Shown here one piece after another: positions 1 to 5,367 of a stretch of 10,033 nt of DNA. The notes below the pieces were generated by a model. It did not search any database. It was given only the letters and a program-made list of their open reading frames with translations, and was not told the DNA's origin. The number at the start of each line of letters is the position of its first letter. Positions within the stretch are counted from its first letter, which is position 1. Position numbers and translations under genes: made by a program. The stretch covers positions 1-10,033 of the forward strand of contig JAUVUL010000024.1 in the NCBI GenBank assembly GCA_030600975.1, read 5' to 3'. The DNA comes from Candidatus Aegiribacteria sp. Lineage in GTDB: Bacteria > Fermentibacterota > Fermentibacteria > Fermentibacterales > JCC-6.

Positions 1-2
1 TG

Positions 3-86
3 CAGGCTGGTGAACCCGAGATGGGGTTACCCGAACCCATAGATATCCGCATTGGCTGGATCAGGCTTGAGGAGTCGGCACCATGA
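3..86 (+). CDS. C-terminal end of an upstream gene (partial)
   Basis: The frame starting at base 3 is open from the window edge for 27 codons and ends at TGA 84-86. That stop overlaps the ATG of the next gene as ATGA, a classic sign of translationally coupled neighbours in one operon. The visible tail ends in DIRIGWIRLEESAP. It is too short to assign to a family and no function is claimed. The other two forward frames both contain a stop within the first 45 bases, which supports this frame. Confidence 0.5.
   Translation, partial: QAGEPEMGLPEPIDIRIGWIRLEESAP
68..74 (+). promoter_or_regulatory. Ribosome binding site of the beta-propeller gene
   Basis: TGAGGAG lies 8 bases before ATG 83. It sits inside the end of the upstream frame, in keeping with translational coupling. 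It fixes ATG 83 as the start of the secreted protein. Confidence 0.6.
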
Positions 87-1942
87 AGCATTTCAAAAGA
101 ACACCGGTTCTTCCATTGGCTGTATTGTTCATCGTTGGCATTACCGTGGCGGGTTATGAAACTCAGCACAGTTGGTCAGGTGGTGCCGGTGTAACCGGTC
201 CAGTTACTGATTGGGGAGTCTACTTTTCCAGCCAGATCCATACCTCCTGGACCCCCATTCCGGGCAAGCTCCTTCTGGGCATATCCGTAACCGCGCATCT
301 CATCTGTGGAGACTTTCCCGGATGTCATTTTGCCTTTCCAGCGGATATGGACGGGGACGGAGATATGGATGTGCTGTCTTCGCAGACTGCTGTTTCCCCT
401 TACAGAGCGGCCTGGTTCGAGAACGATGGAACCGGCGCTGGCTGGGATATGCATGTAATCACTATTAATTATCCAACACCCAGATGCGCCTATCCGGGTG
501 ATCTGGATGGTGATGGAGATATGGATGTAATTGTTGCAAACAGCTCTTTAGCAGACAGAGGTATTGAATGGTGGCGCAACGATGATAGGTCCGGAGACAG
601 CTGGACCAGGTTTACCATAGATGACGATTTTGGTTCTCCACGATTTGTATGCTGCGCGGATATCAATGGTGATGACACACTTGATGTTGTTTCTGCATCA
701 GGTGGAAACCCTTACCAGATCGCATGGTGGGAGAGTTCTACAACTCCTCCCGATTCGCTCTGGGAGAAGCAGGTGGTTTCCAACAGCAGCCGTTCTGCTC
801 GGGAGCTGTTCACCGTTGATCTGGATCAGGACGGGGATATGGATATCCTTTGTGTCAGTCCGTATTCTATTAATGAAGGAGTTCAATTCTGGAGGAATAA
901 CGACGGTCTGGGAACTGACTGGTCGTTTATCGAAGTCAATCAGCATCTGACAGGCGCAGAATCAGTTCACGCAGCAAATATTGACAGTGATACTGATATG
1001 GATGTTATCTATTGCGAGGATAGGGAACCTGAACCGGTTAGAGCCTATTGGTGCGAAAATGTGGACGGTACCTGCACAAACTGGGAAGAACATGAGATAT
1101 CAAACACCCTGGATAATCCAGAAGGAGTTCATGCGGCAGATGTAACCGGGGACGGTTTCGTTGATATTATTGTAGGTTTGGATGAGGGTCAGCAGCTACG
1201 GCTGTACAGGAACATGGATGGAACCGGGTTGGAGTGGGCAGAATACATTCTTCACTCTGGAACATGGTTTGATGACGTTGATGTTTCCGATTTCAACGAT
1301 GATGGTCGTACTGATATTCTTGCAGCGGGGTGGTCCAAAATATACTGGTTTGAATTGTCACCCTATTCCTCCGGATGGCTTCAGTCCTCCATCCTTGATG
1401 TAACCGGATATCCCGAGTGGGACAGTGTGACCTGGGTATCTGAAGAACCATCGGGAACCGATCTGTTCTTCCAGGCACGGAGTTCAAACGACTGGGAGGA
1501 TATGGGAGTATGGTGCGATACCATATTCGAGCCGGGAAGCCTTGAGGGTTACATTGACAGTACCCACAGGTACATTCAGTACAGAGTAAGTATGACAAGC
1601 AGTAGTGGCTTTATATCGCCTGTTCTTGATGAGGTTCGCTTTTACTGGAGCAACCTGGGGATAGAAGGTGGAGGGGAACATGTTGATTTCTCAATTACTA
1701 CGGTTCCCAACCCTACTGCAGGAGGGATAACAGTTGCAGTTCCTGCCGCTTTTGCTGAAGACACTGAGCTTTTTGTGTATGACATTACCGGTAAGCTGGT
1801 AATGGAGCTTACTGAAAGTGATGGAAGTGTTTTCCACTGGGATGGCTGCGATTCTTCCGGGAATGAGCTTCCAGCAGGCACCTATGTTGTTCGGGGAGTT
1901 GTTGAGAACCGGTCTGATTCGGTCAAGTTTGTGAAGTTGTAG
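83..1942 (+). CDS. Secreted seven-repeat VCBS/FG-GAP beta-propeller with FlgD-like/T9SS-type C-terminal domain
   Basis: 619 residues. Residues 1-24 form a signal peptide: KHFKR, then a hydrophobic stretch to about VAG. Seven calcium-loop motifs of the D-x-[DN]-x-D-G-D-x-D type follow at about residues 88, 140, 193, 246, 299, 353 and 403. They are spaced 50-54 residues apart, each followed by an aromatic W/Y-F/W-x-N strand, as expected for a seven-bladed VCBS/FG-GAP propeller. Repeats 3, 5, 6 and 7 have degenerate loops. Residues about 438-522 look like a separate beta-sandwich. Residues 541-619 (VPNPTAGG..., VYDITGKLV, LPAGTYVVRG) match FlgD-like Ig/type IX secretion sorting domains of FCB bacteria. 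The likely role is a secreted or surface protein; ligand and function are unknown. No catalytic domain is seen. The start has a good ribosome site and overlaps the preceding stop. Confidence 0.88.
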   Translation: MKHFKRTPVLPLAVLFIVGITVAGYETQHSWSGGAGVTGPVTDWGVYFSSQIHTSWTPIPGKLLLGISVTAHLICGDFPGCHFAFPADMDGDGDMDVLSSQTAVSPYRAAWFENDGTGAGWDMHVITINYPTPRCAYPGDLDGDGDMDVIVANSSLADRGIEWWRNDDRSGDSWTRFTIDDDFGSPRFVCCADINGDDTLDVVSASGGNPYQIAWWESSTTPPDSLWEKQVVSNSSRSARELFTVDLDQDGDMDILCVSPYSINEGVQFWRNNDGLGTDWSFIEVNQHLTGAESVHAANIDSDTDMDVIYCEDREPEPVRAYWCENVDGTCTNWEEHEISNTLDNPEGVHAADVTGDGFVDIIVGLDEGQQLRLYRNMDGTGLEWAEYILHSGTWFDDVDVSDFNDDGRTDILAAGWSKIYWFELSPYSSGWLQSSILDVTGYPEWDSVTWVSEEPSGTDLFFQARSSNDWEDMGVWCDTIFEPGSLEGYIDSTHRYIQYRVSMTSSSGFISPVLDEVRFYWSNLGIEGGGEHVDFSITTVPNPTAGGITVAVPAAFAEDTELFVYDITGKLVMELTESDGSVFHWDGCDSSGNELPAGTYVVRGVVENRSDSVKFVKL

Positions 1943-1983
1943 CTCAGATTCAACTATATGGTTCTCCCATCAAAACTTCATAT

Positions 1984-2017
1984 GACACACTATCGCTCAA
2001 TCAGGGGACACACTATC
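1984..2017. repeat. 11-base direct repeat GACACACTATC, two copies
   Basis: GACACACTATC occurs exactly at 1984-1994 and again at 2007-2017, a 23-base period. The second copy reads AGGGGACACACTAT. This resembles the AGGGGACAC-type words often seen beside REP-associated or IS200-like transposase genes, but no transposase is present here and that resemblance is from memory only. Confidence 0.4.
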
Positions 2018-2023
2018 AAAATA

Positions 2024-2045
2024 AGGGGGGCATATACACCCCCCT
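2024..2045. terminator. Strong hairpin, probable bidirectional rho-independent terminator
   Basis: AGGGGGG (2024-2030) pairs perfectly with CCCCCCT (2039-2045) around the 8-base loop CATATACA. On the plus strand the stem is followed by CGTTTTA, a weak U tract. On the minus strand it is followed by TATTTTG. It lies about 80 bases past the beta-propeller stop and downstream of the minus-strand remnant and larE, a sensible place for a terminator shared by convergent units. Confidence 0.6.
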
Positions 2046-2073
2046 CGTTTTACTGGTACCCCATACGGGATTC

Positions 2074-2100
2074 CCTTCGACTCACTTCGTTCACTCAGGG
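2074..2100. repeat. Mirror-symmetric intergenic repeat (CTTCGACTCACTTCGTTCACTC type)
   Basis: Bases 2081-2096 read CTCACTT-CG-TTCACTC, a mirror repeat around a CG centre, within the longer word 2074-2100 that begins CCTTCGA and ends CTCAGGG. Closely similar words (CTTCGACTCGCTTCGCTCGCTCAGG) recur between genes in many bacterial genomes. Only one copy is in this window, so repeat status cannot be shown here. Confidence 0.35.
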
Positions 2101-2141
2101 CAAGCCCATCTCTGCTGATCAGGGATATCTACTCTGGTTTG

Positions 2142-2423
2142 CTAAACCGTTTCTACAGGTTCATAGAGATCTGTTATGTACTCCGATTCGTCCTTGGTGC
2201 TTTCACAGCCCTTAACATAGATCTCGAAACAGGCATTCTTTCTGGGTTTGTATCCATTCTGGGGAACCCAGATTCCACACAGTTCTCCCCATGCCTTTCC
2301 AATTCCCTTGTATGATCCTATATGCCTTGTGGTTGCATACTGTCCCCCGGGAATCTCACCCTTTTCAACTTCTACGTCATCGGGAATCTTGATATCACCT
2401 CCTGGAACCAGTATACTGGTTTG
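2142..2423 (-). pseudogene. N-terminally truncated remnant of a GyrI-like/AraC effector-binding domain protein
   Basis: Read on the minus strand, an open frame of 93 codons runs from 2423 down to TAG at 2144-2142. Its translation carries the hallmarks of the C-terminal part of the GyrI-like small-molecule-binding domain: IPDDVEVEKGEIPGGQYA, then H-x-G-S-Y-x-G-I-G-K-AW near residues 34-45, W-V-P-x-x-G-Y near 52-58, CFEIYV near 65-70, and the typical ending ITDLYEPVE. The family is usually about 150 residues, so the N-terminal third or more is missing. An in-frame TGA (2426-2424) lies immediately upstream, and the frame has no ATG, GTG or TTG, so it cannot be translated normally. Because the reading frame and family signature are otherwise clean, this looks like a recently truncated gene. 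Such domains bind hydrophobic or cationic small molecules as transcription regulators or as free-standing proteins. The native ligand is unknown. Confidence 0.75.
2407..2420. repeat. 14-base perfect palindrome at the broken edge of the remnant
   Basis: ACCAGTATACTGGT is its own reverse complement. It sits at the 5' edge (minus strand) of the truncated effector-binding gene. It could be an operator half-site pair or a recombination scar; nothing in the sequence decides between these. Confidence 0.4.
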
Positions 2424-2573
2424 TCAGTTAAACCGGTACACATTTCTTGCTGAGTTTAGCAAAGAACAATACAAAAAAAGAAAAGGGGTATTGGAGGCAG
2501 GCCACGATTCATTTTTTGAAGTATTCAGTAGCCTGCTGGACAGTTATTACAGATACCCGAAAGTAGAATGATC

Positions 2574-3323
2574 TTACATCCGATGCAGTTCGATTCCATA
2601 TCCTGACTTCTCCGCTATCCGCTTCAGCTGCTCCAGACAGTTTTCGACCATCTTCTCATCTACCGCTGAATAATTAACCAGCAGCCTGCCGGTTCCAGCC
2701 ACTACCCGGAACCTTCCCTTTACCGAGGCACGAAGAGGGGCTTCCATCCTTTCAATAAGGGTAAGCAACTCGGAGGTTATCATTTCCCCAAGAGGGATCC
2801 TGGTTGCAAGACAGGAGTCGGAGGGATATTCCCTGATGCCGAGAAAGGCTCCCAACTCTGCAATATCACTCCTTCCCATACAGGCTTCAAGAAACGGGTG
2901 GGCTGTTCCGGTTTCCGCCGCGGCAGCCAGCCCCGGTCTGTATTCGTTCAAGTCATCGGTACTGGTTCCATCCATGACAGTTTTGCAGCCCAGGGCAATC
3001 GCTTTTCCCTTCAGCCTGGTGTAAAGTTCCTTCTTACAGATATAGCAGCGATTGTCAGTATTCTGAGTAAATTCTCTGCAGGACAGCAGATCCAGAGGGA
3101 CAAGCACTGATTCAACACCAAGTTCTTCAGTAACGCTGAGAATATGCCTTCTGTAAAAGCCTGCCAGCAACCTGGTATCAGCAGTAAGCGACACAACATT
3201 TGCAGCTCCAAGGACCAAGGCGGCAGTTCTCAGAAGAATTTCACTGTCGTAACCACCTGAAAACAGGACACATGAACGTCCTTTATCAAGCAGGTTCTTC
3301 TTCAGGATTTCAGGCACAGACAA
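2574..3323 (-). CDS. larE: ATP-dependent sulfur transferase LarE (nickel-pincer nucleotide synthesis), three-cysteine type
   Basis: 249 residues, usual for LarE. It belongs to the PP-loop ATP pyrophosphatase family. LarE adenylates the carboxylates of pyridine-3,5-biscarboxylic acid mononucleotide and replaces them with thiocarboxylates, in the cytoplasm. Visible are the PP-loop SGGYDS (residues 22-27), RCYICKKELY (92-101), DGTSTDDLNEYRPG (118-131) and the LarE signature PSDSCLATRIPLG (167-179) with the sulfur-site cysteine C171. C93 and C96 together with C171 give the three-cysteine set known from Thermotoga maritima LarE, which holds a [4Fe-4S] cluster and is catalytic. Lactobacillus plantarum LarE instead has a single cysteine that is sacrificed each turnover. 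The start is TTG at 3323, chosen because AGGAGGA lies 5 bases upstream on the minus strand. A GTG two codons in is an alternative. The gene is divergent from larC, with 184 bases between them. Confidence 0.93.
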   Translation of the reverse strand: MSVPEILKKNLLDKGRSCVLFSGGYDSEILLRTAALVLGAANVVSLTADTRLLAGFYRRHILSVTEELGVESVLVPLDLLSCREFTQNTDNRCYICKKELYTRLKGKAIALGCKTVMDGTSTDDLNEYRPGLAAAAETGTAHPFLEACMGRSDIAELGAFLGIREYPSDSCLATRIPLGEMITSELLTLIERMEAPLRASVKGRFRVVAGTGRLLVNYSAVDEKMVENCLEQLKRIAEKSGYGIELHRM

Positions 3324-3327
3324 TGAT

Positions 3328-3334
3328 TCCTCCT
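3328..3334 (-). promoter_or_regulatory. Ribosome binding site deciding the TTG start of larE
   Basis: On the minus strand AGGAGGA is followed by ATCA and the TTG at 3323. It is near consensus and well spaced, and no ATG lies at suitable distance in frame, so the unusual TTG start is supported. Confidence 0.65.
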
Positions 3335-3360
3335 ATGGTAATGCTATCATACAGCCGGTT

Positions 3361-3388
3361 ATATTATGTAGAGATTATTACCTGTCAG
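3361..3388 (-). promoter_or_regulatory. Possible sigma-70-like promoter for larE
   Basis: On the minus strand CTGACA (3388-3383) is separated by 16 bases from TAATAT (3366-3361). The -35 matches well and the -10 poorly. It lies about 40 bases upstream of the larE start in the divergent intergenic region. Sequence resemblance only. Confidence 0.25.
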
Positions 3389-3397
3389 GAATGCCAG

Positions 3398-3409
3398 CAG
3401 GATATCCTG
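3398..3409. promoter_or_regulatory. 12-base perfect palindrome in the larE-larC divergent region
   Basis: CAGGATATCCTG is a perfect inverted repeat lying 75 bases before the larE start and about 100 bases before the larC start, just upstream of the candidate larE promoter. The position would suit an operator controlling both directions, but no regulator gene is in the window and a single short palindrome can occur by chance. Confidence 0.3.
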
Positions 3410-3495
3410 AAACGAATTATCTGGTTAGTACTGTTCTTCCTTCGGGTTCTGCTGACTCCTTCAGACATTGTGGTTGAATACACTGCATGCCGAAT

Positions 3496-3502
3496 AAGAG
3501 GA
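3496..3502 (+). promoter_or_regulatory. Ribosome binding site of larC
   Basis: AAGAGGA with 5 bases to ATG 3508. It lies after the upstream in-frame ATG 3487 and therefore argues for the shorter start. Confidence 0.55.
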
Positions 3503-3507
3503 TTGTG

Positions 3508-4692
3508 ATGAAGATAGCTGTTTTTGATCCCTTCTGCGGTATTTCCGGAAACATGATTCTGGGGGCTCTGGTGGACTGCGGTCTGAATATTGTCAAGCTT
3601 GAAAAGATGCTTCACTCGCTTAATCTGAAGGGATGGGAACTGTCAGCGGAAAAGGTCCTCAGAAGAACCCTCCAGGGAACCTTCGTAAAAGTCATTGTTC
3701 CGGAGGAGAGTTCTTTCAGGCATCTTCCCGACATTCAGCACATCATCTCTGAATCAAACCTGCCCGAATACGTCAGGGTAAAGAGCAGCGATGCCTTTTA
3801 CAGGCTGGCGGAAGCGGAATCACTCGCTCACGGCATTTCAATCAATGAAGTTCATTTCCATGAAACGGGTGCTATGGATGCCATAATAGACATCGTCGGA
3901 TCCTTCTGCGGCCTCTATCTTCTCGGGATTGAGAGAGTTTATGCATCAGCTGTCGCGACAGGCACCGGAACTGTAACCTGTGCTCATGGCACCCTGCCTG
4001 TACCGGCTCCGGCCACAATGCATATTCTGATGGGTATTCCCACAGCGCCAACAGGTATAGACAGTGAACTTACTACTCCTACCGGGGCTGCTGTACTGGT
4101 TACAGCTGTTGAACCCTGGGCGTTCCCGCCACCACGCATGAAACCACAATCAACTGGAATGGGCGCGGGATCAAAAGACCTTCAGCGGCCAAATCTCCTA
4201 CGCCTTACAGTCGGCGAAACCACAGATGATGCTCTATGGAGCAACGACCGCTGCATTGAGATCAAGGCTATTATAGATGATATGGATGCAAGGATCTGGC
4301 CAGATGCTGCCGGTAGAATCCTTGAATCTGGAGCCATGGACTGCTATGCCGTTATGTGCATCGGCAGAAAGGGAAGGCCCGCAATCGAGGCCACAGTGCT
4401 TTGCCCTGCAGTCAGAATGGATTCTGTTATCGAATGTATATTCAGAAACACTTCGACCATTGGAATGAGGCTCTGTACAGTTGAAAGAGCTGTGCTGGAC
4501 AGAGATGAACGAACGGTTGAAACCAGGTTCGGCCCAATTAGAATAAAGCGGGTCTTTCTGGACGGAAAGCCTCTTCGGGCGGAGCCGGAATATGAGGATT
4601 GCGCAGAAGCTTCCAGACAGCATAATATACCGGTGCAGAAAGTTATCACAGCAGCCAGATTCGCGGCATTAGAGAATGAAAGAGAGGGGTGA
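3508..4692 (+). CDS. larC: Nickel insertion protein LarC (CTP-dependent nickel-pincer cofactor cyclometallase)
   Basis: 394 residues from ATG 3508, chosen over ATG 3487 because AAGAGGA (3496-3502) lies 5 bases before it and family proteins begin directly with a strand like MKIAVFD. LarC puts nickel into pyridinium-3,5-bisthiocarboxylic acid mononucleotide using CTP, the last step of NPN synthesis. Visible motifs are FDPFCGISGNM (6-16), EVHFHETGAMDAIIDIVG (114-131), CAHGTLPVPAPAT (158-170), ELTTPTGAA (187-195), IIDDMD (255-260), GRKGRP (286-291) and NTSTIGMR (314-321), and a C-terminal EPEYEDC. LarC1 and LarC2 parts are in one continuous frame; no frameshift is needed, unlike in Lactobacillus plantarum. 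The usual GISGDM has Asn in place of Asp (N15), and the histidine-rich stretch often found before HLxDI is absent. Its stop overlaps the next gene as GTGA. Confidence 0.94.
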   Translation: MKIAVFDPFCGISGNMILGALVDCGLNIVKLEKMLHSLNLKGWELSAEKVLRRTLQGTFVKVIVPEESSFRHLPDIQHIISESNLPEYVRVKSSDAFYRLAEAESLAHGISINEVHFHETGAMDAIIDIVGSFCGLYLLGIERVYASAVATGTGTVTCAHGTLPVPAPATMHILMGIPTAPTGIDSELTTPTGAAVLVTAVEPWAFPPPRMKPQSTGMGAGSKDLQRPNLLRLTVGETTDDALWSNDRCIEIKAIIDDMDARIWPDAAGRILESGAMDCYAVMCIGRKGRPAIEATVLCPAVRMDSVIECIFRNTSTIGMRLCTVERAVLDRDERTVETRFGPIRIKRVFLDGKPLRAEPEYEDCAEASRQHNIPVQKVITAARFAALENEREG

Positions 4693-5363
4693 CTCTTCTG
4701 GATAACTATTCACGGGAGCTCCCAAAATCCGAATTGAGCCGCAAGAGAGTGCGGTCTGCTGTTCTTTTTGTTATGGCAATGATCGTCTCTGCATTCTTTC
4801 TAGGTTTTCTCTTCGACCTGGGACCAGAACCTCAGGAAGAGTGCGTACTTGCCGATGTCGGGGATTTTCCCGGTGATCATATCTGGTTCAACTCAAACGA
4901 GCCTCTAAGTCTCTACGATCAGTTAAGCAGGCACGTGGTGGTTGTGTTCTTCTGCAGGCTTTCAACCCTTACTGACCTTCAGTATTTCTCCCGACTCGAG
5001 GCAATCCACGAAGAATTCATGGAGGAACCATTTGTCGTAATCGCTGCTATCCAGACGGAGGAAACCTCAATAGATGAGTTACGCGGTATCGTTGAGGACT
5101 GGGGAATTGAATTCCCGGTGATTATAGATAACCTGGGAATTGTATCCAGCCGTTTTAATGTCAATTCTTTTCCTTCAGTACTTGTGCTTGATTCAAGGGC
5201 AAGGGTGTCGGCAAGGTTTTACATCGGATGGGAAAAGGCTGACCTCAGGGGCATAATCGATGACCTGCTGCAGCAGCTGCGGGCAATGCGCCATTCTCAG
5301 ATCGTGTTATATCATCCTGACGGCGGTTCCTTTATTCCCAACTCATTACCTCAGGAAAATTAA
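4689..5363 (+). CDS. Membrane-anchored thioredoxin-fold protein without a CxxC (TlpA/NHLRC2-like)
   Basis: 224 residues from GTG 4689, overlapping the larC stop by GTGA. Residues 22-43 form one transmembrane segment after a basic stretch (SRKRVR), so the rest is likely outside the membrane. Residues about 75-195 follow a thioredoxin/AhpC-TSA fold as in TlpA or NHLRC2: strand VVVVFF (83-88), helix to about 111, strand FVVIAAIQ (115-122), WGIEFPVIIDN (138-148), and the cis-proline loop SFPSVLVLD (160-168). Where active relatives carry CxxC after the first strand, this protein has CRLSTLTDL, with a lone cysteine C89, so dithiol redox activity is not expected. A short tail (196-224) follows. The start is uncertain: GAGAGG lies only one or two bases before GTG, while a TTG at 4734 is a later option, and reinitiation from larC is likely. 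Its role beside larC and hydE is unknown; anchoring, or binding a metal or redox partner, are guesses. Confidence 0.72.
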   Translation: MTLLDNYSRELPKSELSRKRVRSAVLFVMAMIVSAFFLGFLFDLGPEPQEECVLADVGDFPGDHIWFNSNEPLSLYDQLSRHVVVVFFCRLSTLTDLQYFSRLEAIHEEFMEEPFVVIAAIQTEETSIDELRGIVEDWGIEFPVIIDNLGIVSSRFNVNSFPSVLVLDSRARVSARFYIGWEKADLRGIIDDLLQQLRAMRHSQIVLYHPDGGSFIPNSLPQEN

Positions 5364-5367
5364 AAGA

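Larger units (their letters stand above)
1943..2573. other. 630-base stretch without an intact gene
   Basis: This convergent intergenic region lies between the beta-propeller gene (plus) and larE (minus). It holds a G6/C6 hairpin, an 11-base direct repeat, a mirror-symmetric repeat, and a decayed minus-strand effector-binding-domain gene. Two open frames on the plus strand here (1958-2215, 2248-2571) look like shadows: the second is antisense to the recognisable remnant, and neither resembles a known protein. A run of A on the plus strand near 2471-2484 gives a U-rich stretch downstream of larE, but I see no convincing stem next to it. Confidence 0.7.

Noticed and set aside
1958..2215. Open frame of 85 codons on the plus strand after the beta-propeller gene
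   Set aside because: It spans the terminator hairpin and repeats, has no ribosome site and resembles no known protein; it is likely a chance frame in intergenic DNA.
2142..2436. Integron attC site or gene cassette around the GyrI-like remnant
   Set aside because: GTTAAAC at 2426-2432 fits a GTTRRRY core, but no matching RYYYAAC partner or typical attC folding was seen, and no integrase is present.
2248..2571. Open frame of 107 codons on the plus strand
   Set aside because: It lies antisense to the recognisable GyrI-like remnant, whose translation carries family motifs, and has no ribosome site. Its translation looks random.
2424..2573. Terminator for larE in the U-rich stretch (plus-strand A run near 2471-2484)
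   Set aside because: The minus-strand U tract is present, but I could not find a convincing GC stem immediately before it.
3487..3507. Earlier larC start at ATG 3487
   Set aside because: The ribosome site AAGAGGA lies after it and is well placed for ATG 3508, where family proteins begin.
5260..5367. Extended N-terminus of the HydE protein from ATG 5260
   Set aside because: It would overlap the thioredoxin-fold gene by about 100 bases, has no ribosome site and does not resemble HydE N-termini; the TTG at 5368 fits the family length.
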